The position numbers and the translations under genes are program-made. A stretch of 64,000 nt of DNA from Datisca glomerata (Eukaryota; Streptophyta; Magnoliopsida; Cucurbitales; Datiscaceae). The stretch spans positions 186,001-250,000 of the forward strand of contig QANY01008042.1 in NCBI GenBank assembly GCA_003255025.1, read 5' to 3'. Positions 23,873 through 36,265 of the stretch are shown one piece after another (position 1 is the stretch's first letter; each line of letters starts with the position of its first letter). The notes under the pieces are model-generated. The model was not told the origin of the DNA. It searched no databases and saw only the letters and a list, made by a program, of their open reading frames with translations.

Positions 23873-25487
23873 ATGGTGGTGGAAGAGATGACTAATAAGT
23901 TAACCCTGATCAAAGTTGAGGAAGAAGAGATTGAGATTTCATAAAATTTGAATTGTAAAGAAATTTAATCATGTCAGTTGAGCATTATGGCTAAGATCCT
24001 TTCGTAAAAGAGGATTAACAAGTTGGGATTTCGAGAAGCATTGATGAAAGCTTAGAACTTGGAAGAGGGTGTGAGATTTTTGGAGATTGAAAATGATATT
24101 TTTCAAATTATTTTTCAAGAGGAGAATAATATATCATTTGTTATGGAGAATGACCCTTAGTTATTTGATGGTCAACTTGTTCTTTTTTATTCTATGGAGG
24201 TTGGGAATGAAGTTATTAAATTTAGAATTTTCTTTGTTTGCTTTTTGGATCCTACTTTATGAATTACTGATAGAATGCAGAGATGAAAAAGTTGGCAGAA
24301 CCATTCGACAACGGTTAGGGGAAGTTATCGATGTAGAGGAAGGAGTTATACAGGATGATTTTGAGCAAAAGAAATTCATTGGTATCAAAGTTGAAATTAA
24401 TATTCATCAGCCTTTGGTTAGAGGAGGTTTCATTTGGCATAATGGTGAAATTTTTTAGATTTGATATAAGTACGAACGTCTTCCTAAATTTTGCTATCAT
24501 TGTGGGGTCTTAGGCCATGAGGATTTGCATTGCATCATTAGGAGGGAGGATAAAAGACTAGGGGTGAAATCTGAAAAGAAATATGGGGATTGGTTGAAGG
24601 CATCAACCCTCAATTACAAAACTAACCCCTATTACAAATCTAAGTGGGGAAAATGGTAAATCAAAAGGGGGATTTTCGCCGAGCTTCTTCTTCGTCACAG
24701 AACTCAGGTTTTGATTCTGTGCAGCGGCAGTCTCCTTCGAGTCAGTCGAGGGTGAAGCTTGAGGTGGACCAGATATCAGGGGGTTAGTCCACGGTGAAGC
24801 TTGAAGCGGTTGAAAAATTGGGAGGCTATTCCGGTGCAAATCGCTATCTTAACAGGTATGATAGGGAGGATTTTTTGGGATCCAATTTTGCTTACCGACT
24901 GAAAAAAGAGGAGAGGGAGGATAGAGTAATCAGTGAAGGAGTGATTCTAGGAGAGATGATAAGGGATTCGGTTAAGGATAGTTCTGCGTGAAGCTAATCC
25001 GGTTAGAAATAGTGTTGATTTTCAGGAACCTGTGGGAGATCAAAGGGATTGTTCGGAGGGGGATGATATGGAGGATAACTTGGTATGTGAAATCATAGAT
25101 GAAAATTCGGAGGAGGCTGTTATGGAGGATTTTGTGGGAGAAGATAAGGGGAAGTCAACGGAAGTTAAATTCGATGGTATCCCGGTTAGGTCCGGGTCTT
25201 TGCCGGTTCAAGTATCCATTGGGTCATTAAGTGACCCATTTAACCTTGGCCCAATGATAGAGGATACCCATAAGGGTGAACCAACGAAAGGTAAAGATCG
25301 CTGCAAGCCCAGCGGGATAGCGCAAAATGGTGGGCGTGCTAGAGGGAATCTGAAATTTAAAAATGATTTCGGAAGTACGTTGCATGGGGAAAGTTCTTTT
25401 GGGTGCTTGCATGGCGTCAAATGTAAAATGGAGGGCATTGACAGTGTATTTGAAGATTATGATATAACTCGTGAAGCAATAAAATAG
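23873..25487 (+). pseudogene. LINE ORF1 remnant (zinc-knuckle, nucleic-acid-binding)
   Basis: The start near 23873 reads MVVEEMTNKLTLIKVEEEE, like the beginning of plant LINE ORF1 proteins, but is stopped early. At about 24483-24535 the sequence reads LPKFCYHCGVLGHEDLHC, a CCHC knuckle that follows the DUF4283 domain in this family. The acidic C-terminal region continues in another frame to 25487. The product would coat the element RNA. Internal stops make it a pseudogene. Confidence 0.75.
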
Positions 25488-25494
25488 AAGGAGG

Positions 25495-27980
25495 ATGCTA
25501 TTATTCAGAAGATTTATACTGATAGAGTGGAGGAAGCCAGCCCGAACAGGCCTCATGTCCCCATGGTCATCAGTAGGGAACCCCCTTACTATTCCCACAT
25601 TGCGAGGGTTAGTAAGAACTCATTCCCCTGATTATATTTTTTTACTTGAAACAAAAAATAAATCGAGAGTGGTGGAGAATATTAAATATGCTATTAATGC
25701 ATCTGGTTTGCTTATAATGGACCCTGTGGGTACTAAATGGGGCTTAGCATTTTTTTGGATGAATGATGATTCTGTTCAATTGTTGAAATATGAGAATTTT
25801 TTCATTGAAGTTCGTATATCTGATGTGGTTAAGGGTAAAGTGTGAAGTCTTTTTATCGTTTAGTTGATTCACGTCGGTGAGATTCACAATCAACAAATTA
25901 CTCCCTTAAAGGCCAGATAAAGACGTGTAATGAGATGTGCATTGTTATGGGTGACTTTAATGATCTTATGAGTACTAGTGAGAAGTTTGGTGGTATTGAC
26001 AGAGACTCGTGTACGCTGAATCTTCTCCACGATTTTTGTTAATGTGTGTAACCTGGTTGATATTGGTTTTGTGGGTCCACCGTTTACCTAAATAAATAAG
26101 TGTGATCACCCCGCGATGATTAATTAAAGACTTGATAGATGTTTCTCCCATCCGGAGTGACTGCAGGTGTATCAGATGGCCAGACTTTAACACCTGACTG
26201 CTTTAGGCTCCGATCATTTGCCTATTTTCCTTGATACCACTGAAGAGCAATGGAAGTATAGTCAGGTTTTCAGATATGATAGGCGATAAATTAATCTTGA
26301 TGATTGTAAGAATGTTATCTTGTGCGGATGGTTGGGGGACGGTGATGATTAAGTTAGGAGAAATTTAACGGATTCTCAGAAATACTAGAAACCATTTGAT
26401 CCATTGGAGGAAGAAAAATTCTTCGGCCAACTCTAGCAGACTTATGAAAGAGACTAAGGTAAAATTACAAAATGCGTTTCTCATCAGCATACTGACTTTT
26501 CTGATATTAGATGATTTGAAGCTCAGTATCAGGAGGCAGTTATCATGAGTAAAAATATTGGAAGGATCGGGCTCATATCCAAAGAAAGATTTTCTTTCAT
26601 GCATGTGTTACAACTAGACGAAGGAGGAATCGTATTTTTGGTCTTGAGGATGCTAATGACAATTGGCATACTGATCTGAACTCTATTCAGAACATTGCTT
26701 TCTCTTATTTCCAAGACATTTTCCGTTCTTCTAATCCAGATGATAACATGATCTCCCATATTACTGATAACATTGATTGATGTCTTAATGATGAGGATAG
26801 GTTGCTGCTAGACGAGCAGGTCTCTGAGGAGGAGATTGTCGCTGTTATTCGAGACATACACCCTTCTAAATCTCTGGGTCCGGACAGTTTTATGGTGACT
26901 TTCTATCATCAGAATTGGAATATGATTCGTTTAGATATTATTGATATGGTTCAGGATTTTTTTTAAATTTTATCATATGCCTTCTGGTATTAATTATACG
27001 CATATTATTCTTATCCCTAAAGTTAATTGCCCTAGATCTATGTCTCAGTTGCGTCCTATTAGTCTTTGTAATATTGCTTATAAAATTATTTCTAAGATTT
27101 TGACTAATCATCTTAGAAAAGTTATTAGCAAGATTATAGGTGTAGGCCAAAGTGCATTCATTCCTGGTCGGCAGATCCTTGACAACGTGATTATCGTTCA
27201 TGAAATTCTTCACTCTTTTAGGATCCAAAAAAGGAAAGAAAGACGATATAACTATCAAGATCGATATGTCCAAGGCGTACGACAAAGTTGAGTGGAAATT
27301 TTTATTGGCAATCATGCAGAAATTTGGCTTCTCTAATTCCTGGACTAACTGGATATCGATTTGTATCTCCTCAATCACCTATAATATTTCTCTTAATGGA
27401 AATCTTAGCAATCAACTCAAACCAAGCCGTGGATTGAGACAAGGAGACCCACCTTCTCCTTTCGTGTTTATTATATGCCTGAGGCTCTCTCTAATATGAT
27501 TAATAACGCTATTGATCGTGGCTTGATTACTAGTTTTCGAGCAGTTTCTGGTAGTCCTACAGTGTCCCACCTCTTCTTTGTAGATGATTCCCTACTTTTT
27601 GTAAAGCTTCAGATGCTGAGATAATGGTTTTATTGGATATCCTTAATAAATACGGGGAAGCTTCTAGTCAAGAGGTTAATAAGCAGAAAAGTCTCGTGGA
27701 ATTTAGCAATAATATTTATGTTGCTAGGCATAAGGAGCTAGCTGATTTGGCAGGTATGAGAAGATCAAGTTCGTTGAAAATATACTTGGGAGTGAACATG
27801 GACTTTGGTGTCTCCAAAACGCAAGTCTTCAGGAACATCATGGACAGAGTAATTCACAAGGCTACTGGTTGGTTAGAGAAGCTGCTTTCGCCTGCTGGAA
27901 GAGAAATTCTTATTAAATCTGTGGTGATGACTATTCCAAACTATACTATGTCATGCTTTAAACTTCATGTTTATATGTAA
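25495..27980 (+). pseudogene. LINE ORF2 remnant: endonuclease and reverse transcriptase
   Basis: The endonuclease begins near 25565 with GNPLTIPTLRGLVRTHSPDY. It keeps GDFND (about 25950) and GSDHLPIF (about 26205), motifs of the APE-type nuclease that nicks the target. Reverse transcriptase pieces include ILIPKVNCP (about 27010), LRPISLCNIAYK (about 27055), IDMSKAYDKVEWKFL (about 27260), GLRQGDPPSPFVF (about 27430) and FVDDSLLF (about 27577). The last holds the catalytic Asp pair. The reading frame shifts several times between these. Confidence 0.85.
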
Positions 27981-27984
27981 GAAA

Positions 27985-29560
27985 ATTTGTGCGTTTATTG
28001 CTAATTACTGGTGGAATTTCTCTCTTTGTAAGTCTGGGATTCACTGGGGTTCTTCAGATAAAATCACTAAGAGCAAAATGGAGGGTGATCTTGGTTTTAA
28101 AGATTTATTTACTTTTAACCTGGCCTTGTTGGCTAAGCAAGGCTGGAGAGTTATTACTAATCATGAATTTTTTGTGACTAGATTTCTTAAAAGTAAATAC
28201 TTTCGGAACTCAGACTTCGTTAATGCTTCACTGGGTAGAAGGCCTTCATGGGGTTGGAGACGTCTTTGCGATGGTAAAAATATCCTGAAGAATGGTCCTG
28301 AGATGGAGTGTGGGTCATGGTAGGAATATTGATATTTGGGACGATCCTTGGATCCCTCATGCGTATACGTTCAAAGTGATGACTCCTAAGCTTCCAGGTA
28401 TTAACAGAGTTTGTGAGCTCAATGATTAGGCTTCTCATAGATGGAATGTGAATTTGGTGGACATTATTTATAGGCCTGAGGATAACGTGATCATCCGTAA
28501 GATTTCTATTAGTAATTATGGTCTTGACGACGTCCTTATCTGGCATCCTTCTTTGTCTGGTATTTATACAGTTAAAATTGGGTATCAAGTTGTTTGCTTC
28601 CTCCAGAATAATGGTTGCGGCAATAAGAAAGGTAAGGGTGAGTCTAGTTTGAAATTGGCACATAAACATATATGGAAGGGGGTTTGGCGTCTTGAAGTCC
28701 ATCCTGAAATTAAAGATTTCATTTGGAAATGCTTGAATAACTTTTCGGCATGTAAATCTAATCTTGTCAGACGTGGTATGAATATTGATAGTACGTACAG
28801 TACCTGTGGTAAGGAGGAGGAAAATATTACCCATATCTTATTCAAGTGTAAATTTGCTTAGATTTTGGTTTATTTCCCCTCTCAATCTGGATTCGAGTAA
28901 GTTACCGGGACAATCTTTTATGGATTATTATAATTTAATTAGGGATAAGATTCGTCACTCAAGTGACCATGGAAATTTGTTGGAGTGGTTGGTTTTTGGG
29001 TTGTGGCGTATTTGGAAATACAGAAATAACTCGTGCTTTAAAGATACTATTTTTGACCCGATGGAAGCTGTTGGTATGACATCGAGACACTTTGAGAGTT
29101 TCAAATTGGCTATGGTGGATGATTATGTTGTGATTCAAGTTGGTAGTCCTTCTCAGCAACCGAGTTTTAGAAGTGTTTGGTGTTTGTATACCGTTGCGTC
29201 TTGGAATGAATATAGTAGCAGGGATGGATTTGGCTGGTGTCTTTAGGATCCGGGAGGTAAACTCTTTACTGCTGGTATGTGCAACAAAGAGTCAGTTTCA
29301 AATGCCCTTACTGTGGAAGCTCTGGTTCTCCGTTGGGCAATTGATCAATCTGAAAAATCTTTTATGATTTTTCATGCTTAATTGATGATAACAACAAGAA
29401 TTAAATGTCTCGTGATATTGCACCTATTATTTCTGATATTTTTCACCTCACTAAGGGGTTCAGTAGTACTTTGTTCGCTCATTGTTCCAGAACTGGCCTA
29501 CTCATGATTGCGCCAGATTGGGCATGTCGTTTCCGGATGAAATTATGTTAATGGCTTCTG
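27985..29560 (+). pseudogene. LINE ORF2 C-terminal remnant: zf-RVT and RNase H-like regions
   Basis: The 28448-28861 frame carries the zf-RVT region: IWKGVWRLEVHPEIKDFIWK, then CKSNLVRRG, and a CSTCG-like Cys motif with HILFKC. A degraded RNase H-like domain follows at 28900-29550. It ends in a segment resembling the usual NWPTHDCARLGMSFPDE tail. A stop at 28862 and further shifts separate the parts. Confidence 0.78.
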
Positions 29561-29962
29561 AGGATAGTTTCCAGTCTGTTTTTAGTCTCATTTTTTTCTA
29601 TTCTGTTATTGGCCACTACTTTTTTTCCTTTTCTGGATTTTTTCTACAGGATTTTTTTTTCAGCTAAAGTTTTAACAAGGCTAGCCAGGGAGCTTTTCAT
29701 CTGAGTTCTGGTTGAGGCTCCATCTGTTGTGTTCTTTTCAAATTTCTTTTTTATCTTGGCTGATCTAGGTTAGGTGATGAGAGTGCTAAGTAGGTATCAG
29801 TCTAGTTGAAATGCCCATGTACACCTACTGATTCATTTTCCGATCATGCATCTTACCTTCTTGTGACCCTAGGATATGCCCCTTAAATTTATGTAATTAT
29901 CTTTTATTAATGAAGGGCTTTTCAATTGGGGTGTTTTCACTCCTTTCTGACAAAGAAAAAAA

Positions 29963-31400
29963 AAAGATTTAAACACGAGGTATCTTTGTTTGTTGTTTGG
30001 CTTTCGAGCATCTATTGAGCCTATCATCAAAACTCTTCTAAAATAGGTACTATTCACATTATTGAAAAGAGTTCGCAAACGCAAAGAATTAAGAAAGAAA
30101 CAAAAAGATGTATTTAAGGTTTGAACATGTGATGTCTTTCTGAAATTAAAGAAAAAGCAATTTATGGGTTCAAACTAGGTATAAGCCTAAATTCGCACAG
30201 AGCTTTTATGGTAAAACCAATATAAAACAAAGACAAATGCATGAGAAACATGCATTAACTAAAAAGTTAATTTACTAAATATATCAAATTAAAAAAATGT
30301 ATTCTAGAATGTGCACATATGATTTTTTTAAATAATTAGCGTAATTAGATAAGTTTTAGTGAGTAAGATTAATGAAAGTCATAATAATTATAATTATATT
30401 ATTCTATTTTTAATTACAAATAAATGTATATTCTTCAAAGATTTTATTTTTATTGACAAATTATATATGAGAAAATAATTAAAATATCAACAAAAAAATT
30501 TACATATCACGTGTATCACACGTGTAATTTAACTAGTATTTATAAAATGAAACAAAAAGAATCGTGTACTTGAGAGTAATAAAGTAATTAAAAAATTATA
30601 TAAAGAAACAAAAGTAACCAACAAAAAGCAATCAAACTTTTAGGGGAAATAAAATGAAAATAATATTATATCAAAACATTAAGTAAAAGAAATTACATAA
30701 AAAAATAAAAAACAAGTGAGACATAAAAATAAATTAAAAAAATTCAATGTCAAAAGTTGGTATTAAACATAAATAAAAAAAGAGTATTAACGATATTTAG
30801 ATTTGAACTCAAAACCTATCTTTCAGGAAAAAAAAGACAATCACCAATAAACTATATCATTCTCCACAAATGACACACTACAAATTAAAGTTATATATTA
30901 TACAAAAATAGTTACTATCGAGAACACAAAAAAATTAAAACCGAAAGATCAATTGGAGCGCGTGCCCCATCTGAACCTTATATAGATCCGTCCACGTGCA
31001 ATACGATATTACTCATAACTAAAAGTTTATAAATATTGATATTACGTGACACAAATTTTAAACTTTTGATTATTTATTGGTCATAATTTAAAATTAAATA
31101 CATTATAATTATGTGAAAATTTTATGTTGCATATGAGATTATCAAAGGACGAAAGAAAAAAGCTATAGATAGTTGTTTTAGTATCCAGTAATAACTCTCA
31201 GAATTACTACTGAAAACGTTTGCAAAATCATAACCGACAGAATTACTGTCAACGACTAATTATCACTGATTAATTAGGGTATCAAACCCATGATTAGTTT
31301 TAATTTTGGCTGTTAAAACTTAAAACCAGTGTTAGAGACAAAAGAACACCAAACTTGAACCTACATTATTTTCTTGTGGGTTACACGTGGAGTATAACCA
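29963..31400. other. AT-rich intergenic region
   Basis: No coding sequence seen. Composition is strongly A+T. The final part leads into the promoter of the DUF1677 gene. Confidence 0.5.
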
Positions 31401-31403
31401 TTG

Positions 31404-31466
31404 GTTTATAAATAGCCAGGAAATATGGAAAAACCTTCTAAAACAGCGAATATTGGCTATATATAG
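31404..31466 (+). promoter_or_regulatory. Candidate TATA boxes for the DUF1677 gene
   Basis: TTTATAAATAG near 31406 and CTATATATAG near 31456 lie upstream of a long CT-rich leader. Either could position transcription toward 31480-31540. Spacing to a start site cannot be proven here. Confidence 0.4.
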
Positions 31467-32602
31467 TCTCCCACAACATGATAATGCTTAGCTGGCAATC
31501 TTCTAATCAACGGTCACCATTCACTGACAGCAAACGTTGTTGATATTGGATTATTCTGTTGTCCACTCCTTTAAAGCTCAATCATTTGCCCCTCTCTCCC
31601 AAAAGTTCTCTGCTATTTCATATGCCCTTTTTATTCTGAGATTTTGCAGGACAGAAACAAAAAATCAATCTCTTTGTTTGCGCATAAAAGATTTGGGATT
31701 TCTCAGAAATTATCGAAGAGAGAGATAGGAGCTTGTTCGGATTGAAAAGGTTTTCTCTTTTGAAATGGTTTTGATGTGTGAGATATTGTATGCTGAAGAA
31801 GACAAAGGCGAAGGAGAGTGGGAGAAAGAGAGGTAGTTGAAGTGTAAGAAGCCTTGGTAGAAGTAGAGGGAAGAGGGAGAGTCTTGGGTTTTTCTTTTTC
31901 ATCTGCTTCTTCTGGTAATTCTCCTGGATTTCTCTCCTCTTTTTCTGAAAGTTTTGATTTTGATTATTGGGTTTTTTAAATTATTAAACGTATTGCTCTT
32001 ATTCATGTTACTATTCTTGTTTAATCTGAATTCGGATTTGATTGGTTTAATTTCTTTCCAATTTTGAGAGCGGGGAAGTTTTCTTCAAATTATTTTGTTT
32101 TTTTCATGATTTCTTTCCTTCGCAGGGGATTAATTTTTTTAGACTCAGAAGATGTCCCCACGTTATATGAAAACCAACTGAGTTTAATTCAAAAATCTCA
32201 GGCAAATAACTTGATTCCAATGTGTTTTCCAATCCACTTTGGCTCCTTGCTGTTTTCTTTGTGGTCAATTGCTGCTAGCTGAACTGGTTGCCCCTTACCC
32301 CTTGAGTTTGTTCCTCAGAAGTCACTAGCTCGATCCCATTCCCACCTATAGCCAACCGAAAGGTTACCTAGTCATTTACTTCAGGGCCTGTTGGATTAGT
32401 CATGTGCAAGTCCAGATATCTGTGTTATCCAGAAAACTAATTGGTGTTAGAATGATGAGACATTTTCTATCATCGACTAGACGATTTGCACCTCTTTTCT
32501 TGGCAACCAAACAGAAGGCCAGAGAATTTTGTTCATGAAGAACAAAAAATAGCAATAGCATTAATTAGGTGTCTGGTTTTTGTTTTCCAGGGTTATTGGA
32601 AA

Positions 32603-33061
32603 ATGTCTGCGACAATGATAAGCGACCCAATGGTAGTAACAGCACCAGATCAAACACAAGCAGCCCCAACAACAATAGCCATTATTACAACCCAAATGGA
32701 TATTGAATTTGCCAAATGTGAATGCTGTGGTCTAACTGAAGAGTGCACCCCTGCTTACATCCAGCGCATCCGTGAGCGTTATCACGGCAAGTGGATTTGT
32801 GGTCTTTGTGCTGAGGCCATTAAAGACGAAATCCTAAGGTCTGAAAACAGACTAATTAGCACAGATGAAGCTATGGCTAATCACATGAACTTCTGTAGAA
32901 AGTTCATTACCTCAGGCCCTCCTTTAGATCCTGCTGTTCATTTGATATCAGCTATGAGACAGATTCTCCGCCGGAGTTTGGATTCTCCAAGAGCTCTAAG
33001 GTCAAGCCCCAGCAGTCCGATGAATAATGGTAGCTGTTTTCCTACGCTCCCCGGATCATGA
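32603..33061 (+). CDS. DUF1677 family protein
   Basis: A single coding exon encodes 152 residues starting MSATMISDPMVV. The conserved block has two Cys pairs: FAKCECCGLTEECTPAYI, then YHGKWICGLCAEAIKDE, followed by the MNFCRKF segment. This is the plant DUF1677 pattern and suggests a small zinc-binding module; the function of the family is unknown. The C-terminus is Ser/Arg-rich (RRSLDSPRALRSSPSSP). A TTTTCCAG acceptor at 32590 just before the ATG, with a donor CTG|GTAATT at about 31914, implies a large intron in the 5' leader. The frame stays open upstream to 32486 only by reading into that intron, so the 32603 ATG is preferred. Confidence 0.88.
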   Translation: MSATMISDPMVVTAPDQTQAAPTTIAIITTQMDIEFAKCECCGLTEECTPAYIQRIRERYHGKWICGLCAEAIKDEILRSENRLISTDEAMANHMNFCRKFITSGPPLDPAVHLISAMRQILRRSLDSPRALRSSPSSPMNNGSCFPTLPGS

Positions 33062-35500
33062 TCAAGGTTAACTATATGGAGAAAGAAGAACAAGGTTGAA
33101 AATTAAGTAGTGAATATATATATTGGAGAAACACATTTGAACTGTGTGAAATGGCAAAGGCAAGGGAAAAATAAACTATTTCAAGTTGAATAAGCAAATG
33201 TAGCTGCTGAATGAATTGTAATTATAAAAGCTATGGATTGTGTACTTTTTTGGTAGACATGCAATTTTCTCTTCTTTTTTCTGATTTCTGTTGAACTGAA
33301 ATTCGGGCAATTTTCTTTGTGTGTACAGGATTGATTCAGTTTTCAACTTGGCATAAATGAATGAATATAAAGTTTTGATCTTTTTTGCATAAAGTTTTGC
33401 AGATTTCTGAGCTGTTACAAAAATGGTGTAAAAGCCAGCCCCATAACTGTGATAATCTAATCATGCATTTGTTGGATTGCCTGACACTGGATTTCTGATC
33501 TTTGCCGCTAAGGCAGTTTTTCCTTTGATTGAATTGAGCTGGAACGTTAAATGGATCTCTACATTTGTTTCTTTTTGCTTTCAATCTCATACACTTTATA
33601 CATCTTATAATTAATAGTTATTTTATTTTTCTTGCTGATCACGTATATCATCAATTTTAGAATGAGATTTTTTTATTACGCATAAAATTTTCTAATTGGT
33701 TGGAGACCTACTTTTTCCCTGTATTCTCGGGTTAAATATCATTATATAGGCAAATGCCAATTGTTTTTGTTTTCTTCTTATTTTTCAATATAATATATTT
33801 TGGTTCCCTTAAAAATATTATTTTTTTCTTGACAATGCAAATGGCAATATACTAGTGAGATTCTAAGGATTTGTTAGATGTTTTCCAATCAAATTTTTTT
33901 GGTTGGTCTAGTTCTCTCTTCTGAGAGGCATACGAACTGAGAGAGTACAAACTATGACTAAATTCGCAGGGATAACGATCAGTTTCAGTTTGCCAAAAGA
34001 CAAAACACACTGAATTCATTGTTTTATAATGATTCAGCAACCAGCTTTATTATGAATGCTCTGGAATCTGAAATGGCATCCTCATCTAATGGAATGGCCC
34101 TAAATTGATGTGACGACAGGTCCTGGTTTTATGGTGAATATTACATTTTTTGAGCCACCTCTGCCTGAGATTATTGGGAGAATTCTCTTTCTTTTTCATC
34201 CAATTTTAATAAGTGATACATACATTAATCTACAATTGATGAAAAATTGACAGCCACGTTATAATCGTGACTTTTTTATAATTGCATCACATTCATATAT
34301 ACCCATAAATTTGATTAAGTAATTTTCATGATTAATCTTTTAGAAAATGTTTTTTTTAGGATGACATTTTTATACAAGTCATTGTCTTTGACATTTTCTT
34401 TTTATACGTTTTTTTTCATACATAAGGGTCCTTTATACATAAGTTCATTACTCTTGAAGTGTATGAATCTTAATATAATCTTTTTGTTTTGATCTCATAA
34501 ATATCTCATATCTTTCTAACACGTGAATAAGTCTAAAATAATTATCTAAAAATCACTACAGTAATGATATATATTAGTTTAATATAACCTACGTACGCTA
34601 TATGGAATTTTTTTTTCACCAGCTGGGGTGATTATAAATAAAATATCAGGAAAATTAGCTGTCTTAATCGTTGAAAATGGCAATTAGCTTCCCAAATCAT
34701 CCACACTTTTCCACCTATATTTTGGCTTTACTTTTTCATTTTACCTAATTATACATAAAATAGATAAACAGCTATCATAGTTTGGAACCACTTATCATTA
34801 ATCATGAACTTAAATAATACCTATTAAATTAGAACCACATTAATCATTCTTTTGTCATCATCTTCCTGTCAGTGTCAATGATTTTTGAAGATAAAAATAC
34901 ACTTCAAGATGGTTCTAGTAAACAAAATGATGATCAGTCATGAACAGTAATTAGATGAATAAGCATTAAATTCATTTGTACTTAACAGGATTAATTAGGA
35001 GATAAATTTTTGGCCAACTTGTTTATTCCAATATGAATTTATATTAGATCGAGATGAAAACAAGTGGGTGCACTAAAGGGAAAATCAACCAAATTAGAAT
35101 TTGAGCCAGAGTTTTTAGTCTTAACTGATTATATGAAAAAAAAAATTATCCTAATTTAGGTTCGATTTGTTTTTTGAACAAAACCAGAAATAGAAAAATA
35201 GAAAAAACAAGAGATAAGGAGGCCTAAAACAACATTGTACATAGAGTTTCTCAAATTCAATCCGTGAGGTTTCTCAATTATGAAAGAAAGTGTCAAGAAG
35301 AAGAAGATAAGGAGAAAGAGAATGAAAGAAGAAGAAGAGAGCAGGAGAAGAGAAGAGAGGAAGAGAGAAAACAAAGAAGAATACATACTCATTAACTTTT
35401 CAATATTATTACAGAAGCAAATATATATAAGACTTATGACAACAACAAATAAGCTAATAAACATGTAAAAGACAGAATAACTAACAATATGCTAACTGTC
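33062..35500. other. Intergenic region downstream of the DUF1677 gene
   Basis: Likely 3' untranslated sequence to about 33330, then AT-rich DNA without a gene. A purine-rich GAA/GAG tract lies at 35281-35390; its long open frames on both strands are low-complexity artefacts. Confidence 0.5.
35281..35390. repeat. Purine-rich (GAA/GAG) tract
   Basis: About 110 bases almost wholly A and G on the plus strand. It is low complexity and non-coding. Confidence 0.8.
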
Positions 35501-35529
35501 TTAGAATATCAAATAGATACACTCAAGAT

Positions 35530-36265
35530 AAATATACAATTGATATTGAACAGTTTTTACTGCCACATGGACAAAAAGAACTTACCCAAGACTCATGAGT
35601 AGCGTTGAAAAAATATAAATGGATGACTGGCTGAAGTCGTGAGATATTCACAGAACGGATAATCATTGCTTCAAGAACGGGAACCGATATCTCGAGAACG
35701 GGGATCCTCGCTTCAAGAATGAGGACCGACATCTCGAGAACGGGGGATCATCGCTTCAAGAACAGGAACCGACATCTCAAGAACATGGGTCATTACATCA
35801 AGGACGGGGCATACTATCAGAACGGGAAAAAAGATTCACATTGACAGTCAAGCGGTCGTGATTGATTGAGTAGGTTGCACCGCTCAGGCAAGACATGTTG
35901 GTAGGCCACCAAGTGGTTCCGACTAATTGGCTCGGAACCACAACAAACTGTCATGCGACAGTAATTGATGGGCAGCAGAGTGTGACATATGTAAAATAAA
36001 GAAAAAAGGGGATCCCCACAATGAGTGTTATCCTAAGCTTGATGGGTACCTCATCTGATACTTTTATTTGTTTAATTATTTTTAATTTAACCCATGTAAT
36101 CGAGGAAGTCTATATAAAACCAATATATTCATAAAACAGTACACTTTGGACTCTGGAGAATTTTTGGATTATTGACATCTCTTTCTATCTCATACTTTCA
36201 CAAATTTTATCCTTATTAATACTTTTTCCCTTAATCTTGAGGAAGACGGTAAAAATCATTTACAT
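35530..36265 (+). repeat. Probable 5' LTR of a gypsy-type element
   Basis: The region directly upstream of gag contains a CTATATAAAACC promoter-like box near 36110. It ends before a TTTGGTGCTTTCATTG segment (about 36268), the kind of sequence found at the primer-binding site of some plant gypsy elements. Inside it, a unit of about 42 bases (GCTTCAAGAACGGGAACCGA, then ATCTCGAGAACGGG) repeats about three times at 35668-35800. No matching 3' LTR was found because the element is truncated, so the left limit is approximate. Confidence 0.5.

Larger units (their letters stand above)
23800..29962 (+). mobile_element. LINE (non-LTR retrotransposon), full-length but decayed
   Basis: In order on the plus strand: ORF1 with a zinc knuckle, an apurinic-type endonuclease, reverse transcriptase, a zf-RVT region and an RNase H-like tail, then a short A-run at about 29948-29962. 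This is the usual layout of plant L1-clade LINEs. Many stops and frame shifts break all frames, so it cannot move by itself. The exact 5' limit is uncertain (ORF1 appears to start near 23873), and no target-site duplication was confirmed. Confidence 0.88.

Noticed and set aside
23620..29980. ATTTAAAC at 23623 and near 29968 as a LINE target-site duplication
   Set aside because: The match is short, AT-rich and not exactly at the A-run or the inferred 5' end; too weak to claim.
35156..35468. Hydrophobic frame (-) and Glu/Arg-rich frame (+)
   Set aside because: Both come from the low-complexity purine tract.
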